64,000 nt of DNA from Rubripirellula reticaptiva (GTDB taxonomy: Bacteria; Planctomycetota; Planctomycetia; Pirellulales; Pirellulaceae), in NCBI RefSeq assembly GCF_007860175.1, contig NZ_SJPX01000001.1, forward strand, positions 248,001-312,000, in the 5' to 3' direction. Below are positions 25,481 through 35,723 of this stretch, in pieces. Made by a program: the position numbers and the translations under genes. Below the pieces are notes generated by a model. It searched no databases. It saw only the letters and a program-made list of their open reading frames with translations, and was not told where the DNA came from. Position 1 is the stretch's first letter, and each line of letters begins with the position of its first letter.

Positions 25481-27619
25481 ATGTCATCGAGAAAACTGAT
25501 TGCCCCCAGTCTGTTGGGACTCGTCTTCATTGCCGTCTGGAATCTGACCTCGATGGCAGACGACCAAACCGGCAGTGAAACGCTTGCAGGCGATCGTCTG
25601 GTTCGTGAGTACTTTGAGATTCAAACCGAACAACTGTCAAAGCAGGTGCTGCCCCCGGACACCACACTGCAGCAGTGGAAGGACGGCCGGCCTGAACTGC
25701 AACGGCAACTACGCGACATGCTGGGGCTCGATCCCATGCCACCTCGCACTTCCTTGCAAGCCGAAGTTGTCGGTTCCATGCTGCACGGCGACTACCGGGT
25801 CGAGCGACTGCACTTCCAACCTTCACCCGGGCTCTACGTCGCCGCCAACTTCTACCTTCCCGCCAAAGTCGAAACGCGGTTACCGACAATCTTGTACGGC
25901 TGTGGCCACGCCAAGCAAGCCGCTGGCAAACTTAGCTACGGCAACAAGACCGCCTACCACCATCACGGCGTTTGGTTCGCTCGTAACGGCTACGCGTGCT
26001 TGATCATTGACACGATTCAGTGGGGCGAGTTCCTAGGCGATCACCACGGAACGTACAGGTTGAAACAGTGGTGGTGGAACAATCGAGGCTACACGCCGGC
26101 GGGAGTCGAAGCGTGGACGTGCGTGCGGGCTTTGGACTATTTAGAGACTCGGCCCGAGGTTGATTCCGACCGCTTCGGTGTGACCGGTCGCTCCGGCGGA
26201 GGCGCGTATTCTTGGTGGGTGACCGGGATCGATGATCGCGTCAAAGTCGCCGTGCCGGTTGCCGGTATCACGACGCTTCGAAACCATGTGGTCGATGGGT
26301 GCGTGGAAGGACACTGCGACTGCATGTACATGATCAACACTTACCGGTGGGACTATTCGATGGTCGCCGCGATGGCGGCACCGCGTCCACTGTTAATTGC
26401 CAACAGTGATAAAGACACGATCTTCCCGCTCGACGGTGTTCTTGCGATCCATCAACAAGTTCGTGACGTCTATCGCCTGTACGGCCAGGACGACAAGCTC
26501 GGACTGCAGATCACCGAAGGCCCGCACCGCGATACCCAGGAACTTCGCGTTCACGCATTCCGGTGGTTCAACCGCTGGTTAAAAGACGATGACTCGTTGA
26601 TTCAGTTTCCAGCGGAGAAGACTTTGACGCCCGAAGAATTGAAGGTGTTTGATGAACTTCCCGCTGATCAAACTGTGACGACGATTCAGGAATCGTTCGT
26701 CCCCAAAGTTGACGCAGGCGAACTACCGTCCACGGACGAAGCACTGTTAAAACGAACGGAACAATGGGTCAATGATCTGAACACAAAAACATTCGCGGGT
26801 TGGCCAGATGCCTCGCAACCAATACCCTTGAATACGGCCCACTCTGAAACGCTGCGCAATGATTCGGTCCAGTGTCAGGTTTACGATTTCGATAGCCAAC
26901 GACCGTATCGCTTACCATTCTACGTTTTGCGCCCGCGTGACGCGGTTGAGAAACCCAAGTCGGTGCATCTGGTCGTGCTGCACGCTGAAGACTGGACCGC
27001 GATCGAGAACGACTTAAAAACGCTCGCTTCGACTGCACCGCCGGTAGATTCAAAGGCCAACTCCCAGGCGGGCCATACCGGATCGACGCCGACGTTATCC
27101 GAGCTCGTCGAAAGCAATCCTGACGCCGCGGTGCTGCTCTTTGCGCCACGCGGGGTCGGATCAACGCGGTGGACGGGCGACGACCGATCAGCGGACCATC
27201 TGCTGCGACGATTCATGCTGCTTGGGCAAACGGCCGATGGCATGAGAATTTGGGACATCCGCCGATGTCTCGGAGCCATGGGCGACGTCCCAGAACTCAG
27301 TGGACTCCCCGTTACCGCGACTGGCCGCAGTACCGCTGCCGCTTGGTTACTGTACGCGAGTCTTCAGTCGCCCATTCTTGCGAAGCCCAACGTCGCAAAA
27401 TTGAGCCTGGTGGATTTGCCAACGACCAATCGTGACGCGATCTCGCTGCTCAATGTCAGCCGGGTGATTGAGATACCACAAGCCGTCCTGGCGGCAACCA
27501 CGAAAGTTCAATCAGTTGAATTGGTCAGCAGCCGATCCGGCGATTCCGATTGGCAGGCGATCGCAGACGCATCAAATCGGTTCGCCACATCAGTTAACAT
27601 AAAGCGTTCAACGGATTGA
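25481..27619 (+). CDS. Secreted alpha/beta-hydrolase (acetyl-xylan-esterase-like)
   Basis: A 712-residue exported protein with a signal peptide (RKLIAPSLLGLVFIAVWNL, cleavage near SMA-DD). An alpha/beta-hydrolase core carries the nucleophile elbow GVTGRSGGGAYSWW, with Ser in G-R-S-G-G. A strand PRPLLIANSDKDTIFPLDG supplies the acid position, and EGPHRDTQELRVHAFRWFNR carries the likely catalytic His. This is the layout of secreted planctomycete esterases related to acetyl-xylan esterase and prolyl oligopeptidase. The last 300 residues form a second, less recognisable hydrolase-like region. The substrate is unknown, probably an acylated glycan. AAGG precedes the ATG. It is followed by an oxidoreductase and a serine hydrolase on the same strand. 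Confidence 0.78.
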   Translation: MSSRKLIAPSLLGLVFIAVWNLTSMADDQTGSETLAGDRLVREYFEIQTEQLSKQVLPPDTTLQQWKDGRPELQRQLRDMLGLDPMPPRTSLQAEVVGSMLHGDYRVERLHFQPSPGLYVAANFYLPAKVETRLPTILYGCGHAKQAAGKLSYGNKTAYHHHGVWFARNGYACLIIDTIQWGEFLGDHHGTYRLKQWWWNNRGYTPAGVEAWTCVRALDYLETRPEVDSDRFGVTGRSGGGAYSWWVTGIDDRVKVAVPVAGITTLRNHVVDGCVEGHCDCMYMINTYRWDYSMVAAMAAPRPLLIANSDKDTIFPLDGVLAIHQQVRDVYRLYGQDDKLGLQITEGPHRDTQELRVHAFRWFNRWLKDDDSLIQFPAEKTLTPEELKVFDELPADQTVTTIQESFVPKVDAGELPSTDEALLKRTEQWVNDLNTKTFAGWPDASQPIPLNTAHSETLRNDSVQCQVYDFDSQRPYRLPFYVLRPRDAVEKPKSVHLVVLHAEDWTAIENDLKTLASTAPPVDSKANSQAGHTGSTPTLSELVESNPDAAVLLFAPRGVGSTRWTGDDRSADHLLRRFMLLGQTADGMRIWDIRRCLGAMGDVPELSGLPVTATGRSTAAAWLLYASLQSPILAKPNVAKLSLVDLPTTNRDAISLLNVSRVIEIPQAVLAATTKVQSVELVSSRSGDSDWQAIADASNRFATSVNIKRSTD

Positions 27620-27701
27620 ATCGCAAACTGAATTTTGCGGATCGACCTGTTGCCACATCGGATGGCAGTAATCGACTTCTGTTCTCAATGGGTAGAAACA
27701 A

Positions 27702-29030
27702 ATGCATACGGCTGCTTCGCAACAGCGGCGACTGTTCCTTCAAGCCGGCGCGGCGATCACCGCGTCGATGCTTGCTGGCACATCCTCGGCCCAATCCCCA
27801 GAATCCGCCCCGGACCCCGTGACCGACGACCAAGGCAAGCTGGACGGCCAAAAAGTTCGGCTAGCAGTCATCGGAGCCAATAACCGTGGCACCGCGTTAA
27901 TCAAAGGTTTCAACGCCAATCCGAACGCCGAAGTCGTTGCGGTTTGTGATGTCGATTCCGATGTCCTGCAGCGGACAGCTGCGTTGATCAATCAACCGAG
28001 CGGAGGCAAACCGACGACTTACGTAGATCTACGTCACGTCCTGGATCGCCCCGACATTGATGCCATCGTCGTTGCCACGCCCAACCACTGGCACGCGCCG
28101 GCGACCATTCTCGGCTGCGCCGCCGGCAAACACGTTTACGTCGAAAAGCCATGCAGCCAAACGCCCGAGGAAGGTGTCTTGGCAGTCCAAGCGGCTCGCA
28201 AGCACGACCGCGTCGTCATGATGGGATCACAGCGACGCAGTTGGCCCGCCGTCATCGCAGCAATGAACTTGGTTCACTCTGGACGAATCGGCAAAGTTTC
28301 CTACGCACGAACTTGGTACAACAATCGCCGCACATCGGTCGGGGTGGGAAATCAGGTGCCCGCTCCGCAAACACTTGACTGGGACCTATGGCAAGGACCA
28401 GCCCCGCGTCGCCCGTACGTCGACAACATCGTTCACTACAACTGGCACTGGCATTGGCACTGGGGCAACGGTGAACTGGGGAACAACGGCATCCACGTGC
28501 TGGACCTCGCTCGGTGGGGGATGCAGGTGACGTATCCAAATCGCGTCACCGCCGGTGGCGGGAAATACCGCTACCAAGACGACCAGCAAACTCCCGACAC
28601 GATGATGGTCACCTACGACTTCCCCGAATCGAAAACCATCACTTGGGAAGGACTCAGTTGGTCGCCGATGGGAGCTCACGACACGTCGGTTGGTGTCAGC
28701 TTTCATGGTTCTGAAGGGACTCTGGTCGTCTTCGGACAAGGCTACACACTGTACGATGATCACAACAAAGAGATCGAAACGGTCACCGACGCGGGTGGGG
28801 ACACGGCCCACTTGGATCAGTTTGTCCAGTGCATCCGCAATGGTGGCACGCCCAATACCGATATCCAAGTCGCGCACGACAGCACTTTGCTGACACACCT
28901 GGGCAACATGGCCTACCGCACCGGTGGACTGCTGAATATCAATCCGAAGAATGGCAAGCCGATAGACAATCAAGCCGCCACCGCATTGTGGGGCCGCGAA
29001 TACGAACAAGGATGGAAACCCATTGTTTAG
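27702..29030 (+). CDS. Tat-exported Gfo/Idh/MocA-family oxidoreductase
   Basis: NAD(P)-dependent sugar or cyclitol dehydrogenase family, 442 residues. The N-terminus QQRRLFLQAGAAITASMLAG looks like a twin-arginine signal, common for this family in planctomycetes. The Rossmann motif is VRLAVIGANNRGTALIKGF, followed by VAVCDVDSDV. The conserved EKP triad is in HVYVEKPCSQ, with ATPNHWHAPA before it and GNNGIHVLDLARWG in the C-terminal domain. The substrate is unknown. The next gene starts 8 bases before its stop, so they are co-translated. Confidence 0.88.
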   Translation: MHTAASQQRRLFLQAGAAITASMLAGTSSAQSPESAPDPVTDDQGKLDGQKVRLAVIGANNRGTALIKGFNANPNAEVVAVCDVDSDVLQRTAALINQPSGGKPTTYVDLRHVLDRPDIDAIVVATPNHWHAPATILGCAAGKHVYVEKPCSQTPEEGVLAVQAARKHDRVVMMGSQRRSWPAVIAAMNLVHSGRIGKVSYARTWYNNRRTSVGVGNQVPAPQTLDWDLWQGPAPRRPYVDNIVHYNWHWHWHWGNGELGNNGIHVLDLARWGMQVTYPNRVTAGGGKYRYQDDQQTPDTMMVTYDFPESKTITWEGLSWSPMGAHDTSVGVSFHGSEGTLVVFGQGYTLYDDHNKEIETVTDAGGDTAHLDQFVQCIRNGGTPNTDIQVAHDSTLLTHLGNMAYRTGGLLNINPKNGKPIDNQAATALWGREYEQGWKPIV

Positions 29031-30144
29031 AAGATTGTTTAGCAGATTCCTTCTAGTGGCAATTTTGTCGTGCGCATCGTCCGCCGCCTGGGCCGATTCA
29101 GCATCCGCGACCAAATTGCTAGAGGAAGCGATTCGGTCGGGCCAGACCGCTGGCGTAGTCGTCTCGATGACACTCGGTTCCGAAATGATCTACCAGGTTG
29201 CTCTAGGCGACGCCCAGACTGAACCCGAGCCACGCCCAATGACGATGGACACGTTGTTTGACCTAGCGTCACTGACCAAACCGATTGCAACCGCTACGTC
29301 GATTATGATCTTGGCGGACCAAGACCGTGTGCAACTCGATGAACCAGCGGCGACTTACTGGCCACCATTTGCGATCCACGGCAAAGACACGATCACGGTC
29401 CGTGACCTGCTATTACACCGGAGCGGCTTGATTGCCGACAACTCGCTGTCGGACTACAGCGACGATCAGTCCGCCAACTGGGCCAACATCGCTCAGCTAC
29501 GGCCAACGATGCCACCAGGTCAGACCTTTCGATACTCGGATGTCGGATTCCAGGTACTAGGGAAGTTGGTGGAAGAAGTCAGCGACATGCCACTGGATCA
29601 ATTCGCTCTGCAGAACATCTTCGCACCTCTGAAAATGACGCGGACCCGATACAACCCATCGCAACAACTCGGCAAGCAGGAAGCAGCCCAAGCGGCGGCA
29701 ACAGAGCAGCGAGACGGGCAATGGATGGTCGGTGAAGTTCATGACCCGCGAGCATTTCGGATGGGCGGTGTCGCCGGGCATGCTGGACTATTCTCAACCG
29801 CCGGAGACCTGATCCGTTTCGGGCAATCATTCTTAAAATTTTCCTTCCCGGATCATCCCGCCATCCTGCGCACCGCAACCATGGCAGAGATGACGAAACC
29901 TACCGCAGTCCCCAAAGGCATTCGCGGACTGGGATGGGACATGCGCACCGCCTATTCGTCCAACCGAGCGGAATCGTTTTCCGATGCCGCGTTTGGTCAT
30001 GGCGGGTTTACCGGAACCGTTTTATGGATCGACCCGGCACAGCAAATCGTTTTTGTCTTGCTGAGCAATCGCCTGCATCCCGACGGCGACGGCAGTGTCA
30101 ATCGCTTGGCAGCTCAAGTAGCCGACGAAATCCTAAAACCTTGA
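29023..30144 (+). CDS. Secreted beta-lactamase-family serine hydrolase (class C-like)
   Basis: A 373-residue exported protein of the beta-lactamase/penicillin-binding-protein fold. The signal peptide is FRRLFSRFLLVAILSCASSA. The catalytic S-x-x-K is in LFDLASLTKPIATA, the tyrosine motif is FRYSDVGFQ (Y-S-D in place of Y-S-N), and the third motif is FGHGGFTGT (H-G-G). These features fit esterase-type EstB/PBP-like members more than true resistance enzymes. The start is TTG within the end of the preceding gene; another in-frame TTG lies four codons later. It is convergent with the DUF1501 gene after a 27-bp gap. Confidence 0.85.
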   Translation: MFRRLFSRFLLVAILSCASSAAWADSASATKLLEEAIRSGQTAGVVVSMTLGSEMIYQVALGDAQTEPEPRPMTMDTLFDLASLTKPIATATSIMILADQDRVQLDEPAATYWPPFAIHGKDTITVRDLLLHRSGLIADNSLSDYSDDQSANWANIAQLRPTMPPGQTFRYSDVGFQVLGKLVEEVSDMPLDQFALQNIFAPLKMTRTRYNPSQQLGKQEAAQAAATEQRDGQWMVGEVHDPRAFRMGGVAGHAGLFSTAGDLIRFGQSFLKFSFPDHPAILRTATMAEMTKPTAVPKGIRGLGWDMRTAYSSNRAESFSDAAFGHGGFTGTVLWIDPAQQIVFVLLSNRLHPDGDGSVNRLAAQVADEILKP

Positions 30145-30171
30145 CGGATCGTTCGTGTTGCGAAACTCAAA

Positions 30172-31602
30172 TTAGGCGAGAATGTCGTTGATTACGCTTC
30201 CGTGAACGTCCGTCAGCCGGAATCGTCGGCCTTGGTACTTGTACGTCAAACGTTCGTGATCGATGCCCATCAAATGCAGAATGGTGGCGTTGAAGTCGTG
30301 CACATGGACACCGTTTTCAATGACGTTGTAACCAAACTCGTCGGTCGTCCCGTGAGTGATCCCGGGCTTGATCCCGCCACCGGCCATCCATGAAGTGAAA
30401 CATCGAGGATGGTGATCGCGTCCATAGTTGTCGGCGCTCAACACGCCCTGGGTGTAAGACGTCCGGCCAAACTCGCCGCCCCAAATCACCAGGGTGTCAT
30501 CAAGCATCCCCAGTCGTTTCAGATCAGTCACAAGCGCCGCCGATGCTTGGTCCGTTTCTTTCGCCTGACCGGCAATCTGTTTCGGCAAGTTGGAGTGCTG
30601 GTCCCACCCCTGGTGATACAACTGAATGAACCGAACATCTCGCTGTGCCAATCGCCGGGCAAGCAAACAATTCGCCGCGAACGTTCCGGGTGTGCGGGCG
30701 TCTTCGCCATAAAGTTCGAACGTCGATTCAGGTTCATCCGAAAAGTCAGCCACCTCAGGCACACTCGACTGCATTCGAAACGCCATTTCATACTGTGCGA
30801 TTCGCGATTCAATTTCACCGTCTAGCTCTTTGCCGAACTGATGTTGGTTCAGCGAGTTGATCGCATCAAGCTGAGCTCGACGACGCGAGGGTGTGATGCC
30901 TTCGGGATTTGACAAATACAAGACGGGATCGCTGCCGCCACGAAACTGGACGCCCTGGTACTGTGAATCGAGGAACCCGTTGCCCCACAATCGGGAGTAC
31001 AGAGGTTGCCCACCTTGCCCGGCGGTGACCAATACGATGAACGCCGGCAAGTCTTCGTTCTCGCTGCCCAAACCGTACGACAACCAAGACCCCAGCGAAG
31101 GTCGACCGGCGATCTGTGAACCGGTCTGGAACATCGTCACAGCCGGATCATGGTTGATCGCTTCGGTGTGCATCGATTTGATAAAACAAACATCGTCAAC
31201 GATGCCGCGATGGTGCGGCAACAGATCGCTGAGCCAGGCACCGGACTCGCCGTGCTGCGAAAACTTGAATTTCGAACTCGCCAGCGGCAATGACGATTGG
31301 TTGACCGACATCCCCGTCAATCGCTGCTCGCCACGAACGGCGGGTGGTAATTCTTGGCCGTGCATTTTGGTCAACAGCGGCTTGTAGTCAAACAAGTCCT
31401 GCTGTGCCGGACCACCGGATTGAAACAGATAAATGATCCGCTTCGCCTTGGGTTCAAAATGAGTCTTTGGCAACGGTGCGGCCGGCGCGTCGGCCACCGC
31501 ATCTTTGCCCAACATTGACGCCAGCGCGGCGATACCGACACTGGTGCACCCATTCTTGAAAAAGACGCGACGGTTCGAAGCGAATGGATCAGGTGAATTC
31601 AT
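30172..31602 (-). CDS. DUF1501 family protein
   Basis: A 476-residue protein of the DUF1501 (sulfatase/alkaline-phosphatase-like) family. The N-terminal SNRRVFFKNGCTSVGIAALA looks like a twin-arginine signal. Typical segments are YLFQSGGPAQQDLFDYKPLL, HGQELPP, the Gly-rich middle region GSWLSYGLGSENEDLPAF, and C-terminal IWGGEFGRTSYTQG, NYGRDHHPRCFTSWMAGGGI and DFNATILHLMGIDHERLTYK. The conserved D and H residues suggest a metal-dependent alkaline-phosphatase fold. The function of the family is not established. It follows the PSD1-protein gene after 67 bp, the standard pairing in planctomycetes. Confidence 0.92.
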   Translation of the reverse strand: MNSPDPFASNRRVFFKNGCTSVGIAALASMLGKDAVADAPAAPLPKTHFEPKAKRIIYLFQSGGPAQQDLFDYKPLLTKMHGQELPPAVRGEQRLTGMSVNQSSLPLASSKFKFSQHGESGAWLSDLLPHHRGIVDDVCFIKSMHTEAINHDPAVTMFQTGSQIAGRPSLGSWLSYGLGSENEDLPAFIVLVTAGQGGQPLYSRLWGNGFLDSQYQGVQFRGGSDPVLYLSNPEGITPSRRRAQLDAINSLNQHQFGKELDGEIESRIAQYEMAFRMQSSVPEVADFSDEPESTFELYGEDARTPGTFAANCLLARRLAQRDVRFIQLYHQGWDQHSNLPKQIAGQAKETDQASAALVTDLKRLGMLDDTLVIWGGEFGRTSYTQGVLSADNYGRDHHPRCFTSWMAGGGIKPGITHGTTDEFGYNVIENGVHVHDFNATILHLMGIDHERLTYKYQGRRFRLTDVHGSVINDILA

Positions 31603-31669
31603 CGTGACGTTAAATGCTTTGAGTTGCTGATTTGTTTCAAGGGAGTCGGTACAGTGGCGGGTGAAGGAA

Positions 31670-34600
31670 TCACCGTTTCCAAATCGTCGCGTCCAGATTC
31701 AGGATCGCTTGACAGACCGTTGTCATCGCCGCCAATTGGACCGGATCAATGAACTCGTTGATTTCCTTATCGCCCGAGTCAATCAACTTCTTGGCCTCGT
31801 CCGGATGGTCCGTATAGAACGCGACTTCGTCCTTCAATAAACCTGCCAGCACTTCGCTTTCTCGGTCATCAGGCTTGCGGCCCGCCAAACGCAAGAACGC
31901 TTGCTCGACCGGCGAATCGTCTTTCATCACTTGCTCGGCCAGCACGCGAGCCGCTTCGACGAACTGAACGTCATTGAGCAACACCAACGCCTGCAGCGGA
32001 GTGTTCGTTCGGGATCGCTTGACCGTGCAGACTTCACGTGTCGTTGAATCGAACGCCAACATATTGGGCAGGGGCGCCGTGCGTTTCCAAACCGAATACA
32101 ACGACCGACGGTACAACGCCTGCCCAACCGATTGCTGGTACGGCGGTGACATTCCGTTGGATTCTTTCCACAAGTCTTCGCCCGGCTGATAGGGCGACAC
32201 CGGCGGACCGCCTGTTTCGGGGTCCATGAGCCCCGATGCTGCCAACGCTACGTCACGGATCTGCTCGGCTGCCAATCGATAGGCGGGGCCACGGGCGAGC
32301 AATCGATTGGTGGGATCTGCCACGATCGATTTCTCGTCGGTTTTCGAATCTTGACGGTACGTTGCCGACAGCACGATTTGCTTACAAAGCCGTTTTACAT
32401 CCCAACCGGCACTGACGAAATCACGCGCCAACCAGTCCAACAATTCGGGATGCGTTGGCAGATCGCCCTGCGAACCAAAATTCTCGGACGTGTGAACCAG
32501 CGGCTCTGCAAAGAAGTTGCCCCAAACGCGGTTCACCGCGACGCGTGATGTCAGCGGATGATTGGGATGGGTCACCCACTGGGCCAATCCCAAACGATCC
32601 TTTGGCCCATCGTTGGGAATCGGAATCGCCGACAATGTCTGGCGATTGACCAGTGTCTTGTCGCTGGTGACCGCGTCGTACTGACCGCGTGCCAATACGT
32701 GCGCGGAACGAACTTCAGGCATCTCTCGCATGATCGGAATTTCGTTCATGACTTCTTCGGCCATCACCCACGCCTTTCGTGCGTCGGTCAGTTTGCTCAT
32801 CGCGGCGCGGGCCGCCTCGTCAATCGCCGTCGTGTAATAAGCGTAGTAGGCGTCGTCGTCCAGACTCGTTTTACCAGTCACCAATTGTGAAATCTCGGAC
32901 ATTGTCAACGCGCGGGTATAGACGCGAACGTCATCAATCAATCCTCCGTCGAGTCCACGAGCACGGAAACGTTGCCCGACGACAAACTCGCCACCGTGAT
33001 CGACGAGCACGTTGCAGCTCTTTTTCAGTTCGTCCCGAAGCACCACTGTTTCAAGCGGCTTGCCATCGAGGAACAACAACAGTCCCGACGCCGCTGAAGA
33101 TCCGTCGTACGTCGCCGTCACTTGGTGCCACTGGTCCACGGGAATGGGATCTACCGTGCGGACGCCGATGGCGTTTCCGGGCCAAACCCGATACATCCGC
33201 GATTCAAGGTGTCCGTCTTCGATCGTCAGATCCCAACCGTTGTACCCACAGTCGGTACCGCGAGTGTGGTGCGCGATCACACTTCGCTGACCAGTGCGTT
33301 TGGTTTCGCGAAACGTGACCACAACACTGATTGGCAACCAGCGGTCGAAAGGTTCAATCCCATGAGTCGTCACGCCTCGTTCGCCATCAAGCTTCATCGC
33401 TCGGCGAGATAGCGGTTCAGGAGAATCGGACTTGTCGGCCGCTACGCTGGGGTCCATTCGAACGACACTTGAATCGGTGACCTCGACTAACTCGGGCATT
33501 GTTGTCCAGGACCGATCAGACTCGGATGGATGATAGACCTCTTTGAACGAGTTATCGAAACTAAGGTCAAAACCAAGGGCCAGTTTAAGATCAGGAATGA
33601 CAAGCGTTTCAGGTGCGTCTGCTTTCCAAGCGGTGAACCGTTCGCGTGAACCATCGACGGCCGCTTGATAAGCTTGCTCGGCTTTGGCGAGGTTGTTTCG
33701 AGCTTGCGTGAGCGCAGCTTCTTGGTCCGGTGTCGGCAATAAGATCGAAGGGCAGGGCACTTTGTCGGTTCGATCGTAAACGCCGCTTTCGTCGATCGAA
33801 TTGAAGTACGCCGAGAACGAATAGTAATCGCGCATCGGAATCGGATCGTACTTGTGGTCGTGGCAACGACAGCACTCCATCGTCAATCCCAAGACCGCCG
33901 TACCGAAGGTGTGCACTCGGTCAGCCACGTTTTCAATTCGCCACTCTTCGAATACCGCTCCGCCTTCGTTGTTGAGTCGGTGAATCCGATTGAACGCGGT
34001 GGCAAGCCTTTGCTGGCGAGTGGGATTGTCCAGCAGGTCACCGGCCAACTGCCAGGTCAGAAAATCGTTATACGGCAAATTGTCGTTGTATGCCTGCACC
34101 ACCCAGTCCCGATAAGGCCACTGGGTATTCAGTTTGTCCGATTGATACCCATACGAATCGGCATAGCGAGCAGCGTCCAACCAAGCGACCGCCATGTGTT
34201 CACCGAACGCGGGCGCATCAAGCAATCGTTGGACAACCCTTTCGTAGGCAGCGTCGAGATTCCTATCAGGCGAACTTGCGACCGATGCTTCGAACGTCTT
34301 GATCTGCCCGAGTGTCGGTGGCAGTCCGGTCAGATCCAGAGTCACACGCCGAAACCATCGCAGCGGATCGGCGGGCAAGGCTGGCGTCAAACCAGCTTCT
34401 TCGACTTTCGCCAATACAAACTGGTCGATCGGCAGGTCGCTCCAGTGACTGTCTTTGACCGAGGGAATGGGCACCGATTCGGGCAACGGTTCGAACGCCC
34501 AGTGACCTTGATACGGTGCACCGGCGTCAATCCACCGGCGAAGCATATCGCGATCAGCATCCGTCAACTCAAGGTTTGACTCGGGCGGTGGCATCATCGC

Positions 34601-34840
34601 GTCAGGATCGTCGCTGGTAACCCGGTCCATCAATTCACCCGACTCGATGACATCGATCGCTGCTTCGCGATTGTCCAGCCTCAGCCCAGCTTCTTGGTGC
34701 GTTTCGTCAGGTCCGTGACAGTAATAGCACTTGTCCGACAGGATCGGCCGAATGTCACGGTTGAAGTTGACATCGCCAGCATGCGCCGAAGCCGCCAACA
34801 TCAAAACAGTGGCCAGCGCGAATGAGGTTTTGAATCGCAT
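31670..34840 (-). CDS. PSD1/DUF1549/LamG/DUF1553 giant secreted protein
   Basis: A 1056-residue exported protein with a signal peptide ending near AHA-GD. A cytochrome-like CYYCH (residues 38-42) within a planctomycete cytochrome-c (PSD1) domain is followed by DUF1549 (RWFRRVTLDLTGLPPT, WLDAARYADSYGYQ, DFLTWQLAGDLL, ECCRCHDHKYDPIP). A concanavalin/LamG-like region spans about 500-650, and DUF1553 is at the C-terminus (HPLTSRVAVNRVWGNFF, LLDWLARDFV, RSLYSVWKRTAPLPNMLAFD, TPLQALVLLND). A second C-x-x-C-H sits in ECCRCHDHK. The family may act in redox or glycan breakdown at the cell surface; this is unproven. It is divergent from the PAS-AraC regulator. Confidence 0.92.
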   Translation of the reverse strand: MRFKTSFALATVLMLAASAHAGDVNFNRDIRPILSDKCYYCHGPDETHQEAGLRLDNREAAIDVIESGELMDRVTSDDPDAMMPPPESNLELTDADRDMLRRWIDAGAPYQGHWAFEPLPESVPIPSVKDSHWSDLPIDQFVLAKVEEAGLTPALPADPLRWFRRVTLDLTGLPPTLGQIKTFEASVASSPDRNLDAAYERVVQRLLDAPAFGEHMAVAWLDAARYADSYGYQSDKLNTQWPYRDWVVQAYNDNLPYNDFLTWQLAGDLLDNPTRQQRLATAFNRIHRLNNEGGAVFEEWRIENVADRVHTFGTAVLGLTMECCRCHDHKYDPIPMRDYYSFSAYFNSIDESGVYDRTDKVPCPSILLPTPDQEAALTQARNNLAKAEQAYQAAVDGSRERFTAWKADAPETLVIPDLKLALGFDLSFDNSFKEVYHPSESDRSWTTMPELVEVTDSSVVRMDPSVAADKSDSPEPLSRRAMKLDGERGVTTHGIEPFDRWLPISVVVTFRETKRTGQRSVIAHHTRGTDCGYNGWDLTIEDGHLESRMYRVWPGNAIGVRTVDPIPVDQWHQVTATYDGSSAASGLLLFLDGKPLETVVLRDELKKSCNVLVDHGGEFVVGQRFRARGLDGGLIDDVRVYTRALTMSEISQLVTGKTSLDDDAYYAYYTTAIDEAARAAMSKLTDARKAWVMAEEVMNEIPIMREMPEVRSAHVLARGQYDAVTSDKTLVNRQTLSAIPIPNDGPKDRLGLAQWVTHPNHPLTSRVAVNRVWGNFFAEPLVHTSENFGSQGDLPTHPELLDWLARDFVSAGWDVKRLCKQIVLSATYRQDSKTDEKSIVADPTNRLLARGPAYRLAAEQIRDVALAASGLMDPETGGPPVSPYQPGEDLWKESNGMSPPYQQSVGQALYRRSLYSVWKRTAPLPNMLAFDSTTREVCTVKRSRTNTPLQALVLLNDVQFVEAARVLAEQVMKDDSPVEQAFLRLAGRKPDDRESEVLAGLLKDEVAFYTDHPDEAKKLIDSGDKEINEFIDPVQLAAMTTVCQAILNLDATIWKR

Positions 34841-34967
34841 ATTGAGTCAGCACGATGAGTTGAATTGATCAGCAGCAGGGTGCCGCCGAGTTTCAGAAAC
34901 CACATCTTCGTCCAAACACGGCGTGGAATCTTGCACAACGGCACCTGATCCTGTGTAAAATCCACGC

Positions 34968-35723
34968 ATGGAAACTACCAACTTCAAAGATCGCTTTTTT
35001 CGGCGTTTGGACTCGCACGAACAGGTATTCGCTTTGCTGGACCTCTTGCCGGGACTGTCCTTTTTCGTGAAAGACCGCCAGGGTCGATTTGCGGCCCTGA
35101 ACCGCCGGGGCTGCGAGTACTGTGGCGTGGCGACCGAAGCCGACGCGATCGGCAAAACCGATCACGACTTCTTCCCCAAACAGCGTGCCGACGAATACCG
35201 TGCCGATGATTTGCTGGTGCTTCGGTCAGGCGAACCGATCCTCAATCGGGTGGAAAGTGCTCCCGAATCAGCCGGATCCCCGCGACTGGTCATGACCAGT
35301 AAGGTGCCGCTGCTTGATCAACGGAAACGAGTGATTGGCGTGGCAGGCTTTTCTCGCCAAGTCGACCAGATTCGCCAGCCTCAAGGCACCGTCGCCGCGT
35401 TCGCAGAAGTCATCGAGCACATGCACCAGAACTACGCCGACAACTTGGTCACCGCCGAACTAGCGGTGATGGCCGGGCTGTCACAGAGCCAATTCGAACG
35501 CCGTTTTCGCCGCGCATTTGGGGCTTCGCCGCGGCAGTATTTGATGCGAATTCGCGTCGAGCATGCCGCCGAAATGCTTTTGACGCGGTCGCAGACGGTG
35601 GTCAAAGTTGCACTCGACTGCGGTTTCTATGACCATGCTCATTTTAGCCGCAGCTTCCGCCGGATCATGAACGCGACGCCTTCCGAGTACCGCTTTCGAA
35701 ACCGGCGACCATCCTCACACTGA
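34968..35723 (+). CDS. PAS-domain AraC-family transcription regulator
   Basis: A 251-residue regulator. Residues about 18-130 form a PAS domain (LPGLSFFVKDRQGRFAALNR, IGKTDHDFFPKQRADEYRAD). Residues about 150-245 carry two helix-turn-helix motifs of AraC type: ELAVMAGLSQSQFERRFRRA, and VALDCGFYDHAHFSRSFRR with the C-terminal ATPSEYR signature. It is divergent from the PSD1-DUF1501 operon across 127 bp, which makes that operon the likely target (inference). Its stop overlaps the putA stop by 9 bp in convergent orientation. The PAS ligand is unknown. Confidence 0.92.
   Translation: METTNFKDRFFRRLDSHEQVFALLDLLPGLSFFVKDRQGRFAALNRRGCEYCGVATEADAIGKTDHDFFPKQRADEYRADDLLVLRSGEPILNRVESAPESAGSPRLVMTSKVPLLDQRKRVIGVAGFSRQVDQIRQPQGTVAAFAEVIEHMHQNYADNLVTAELAVMAGLSQSQFERRFRRAFGASPRQYLMRIRVEHAAEMLLTRSQTVVKVALDCGFYDHAHFSRSFRRIMNATPSEYRFRNRRPSSH

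Noticed and set aside
33854-34579. 241-residue plus-strand frame
   Set aside because: Antisense to the PSD1/DUF1549 region, with no motifs of its own.
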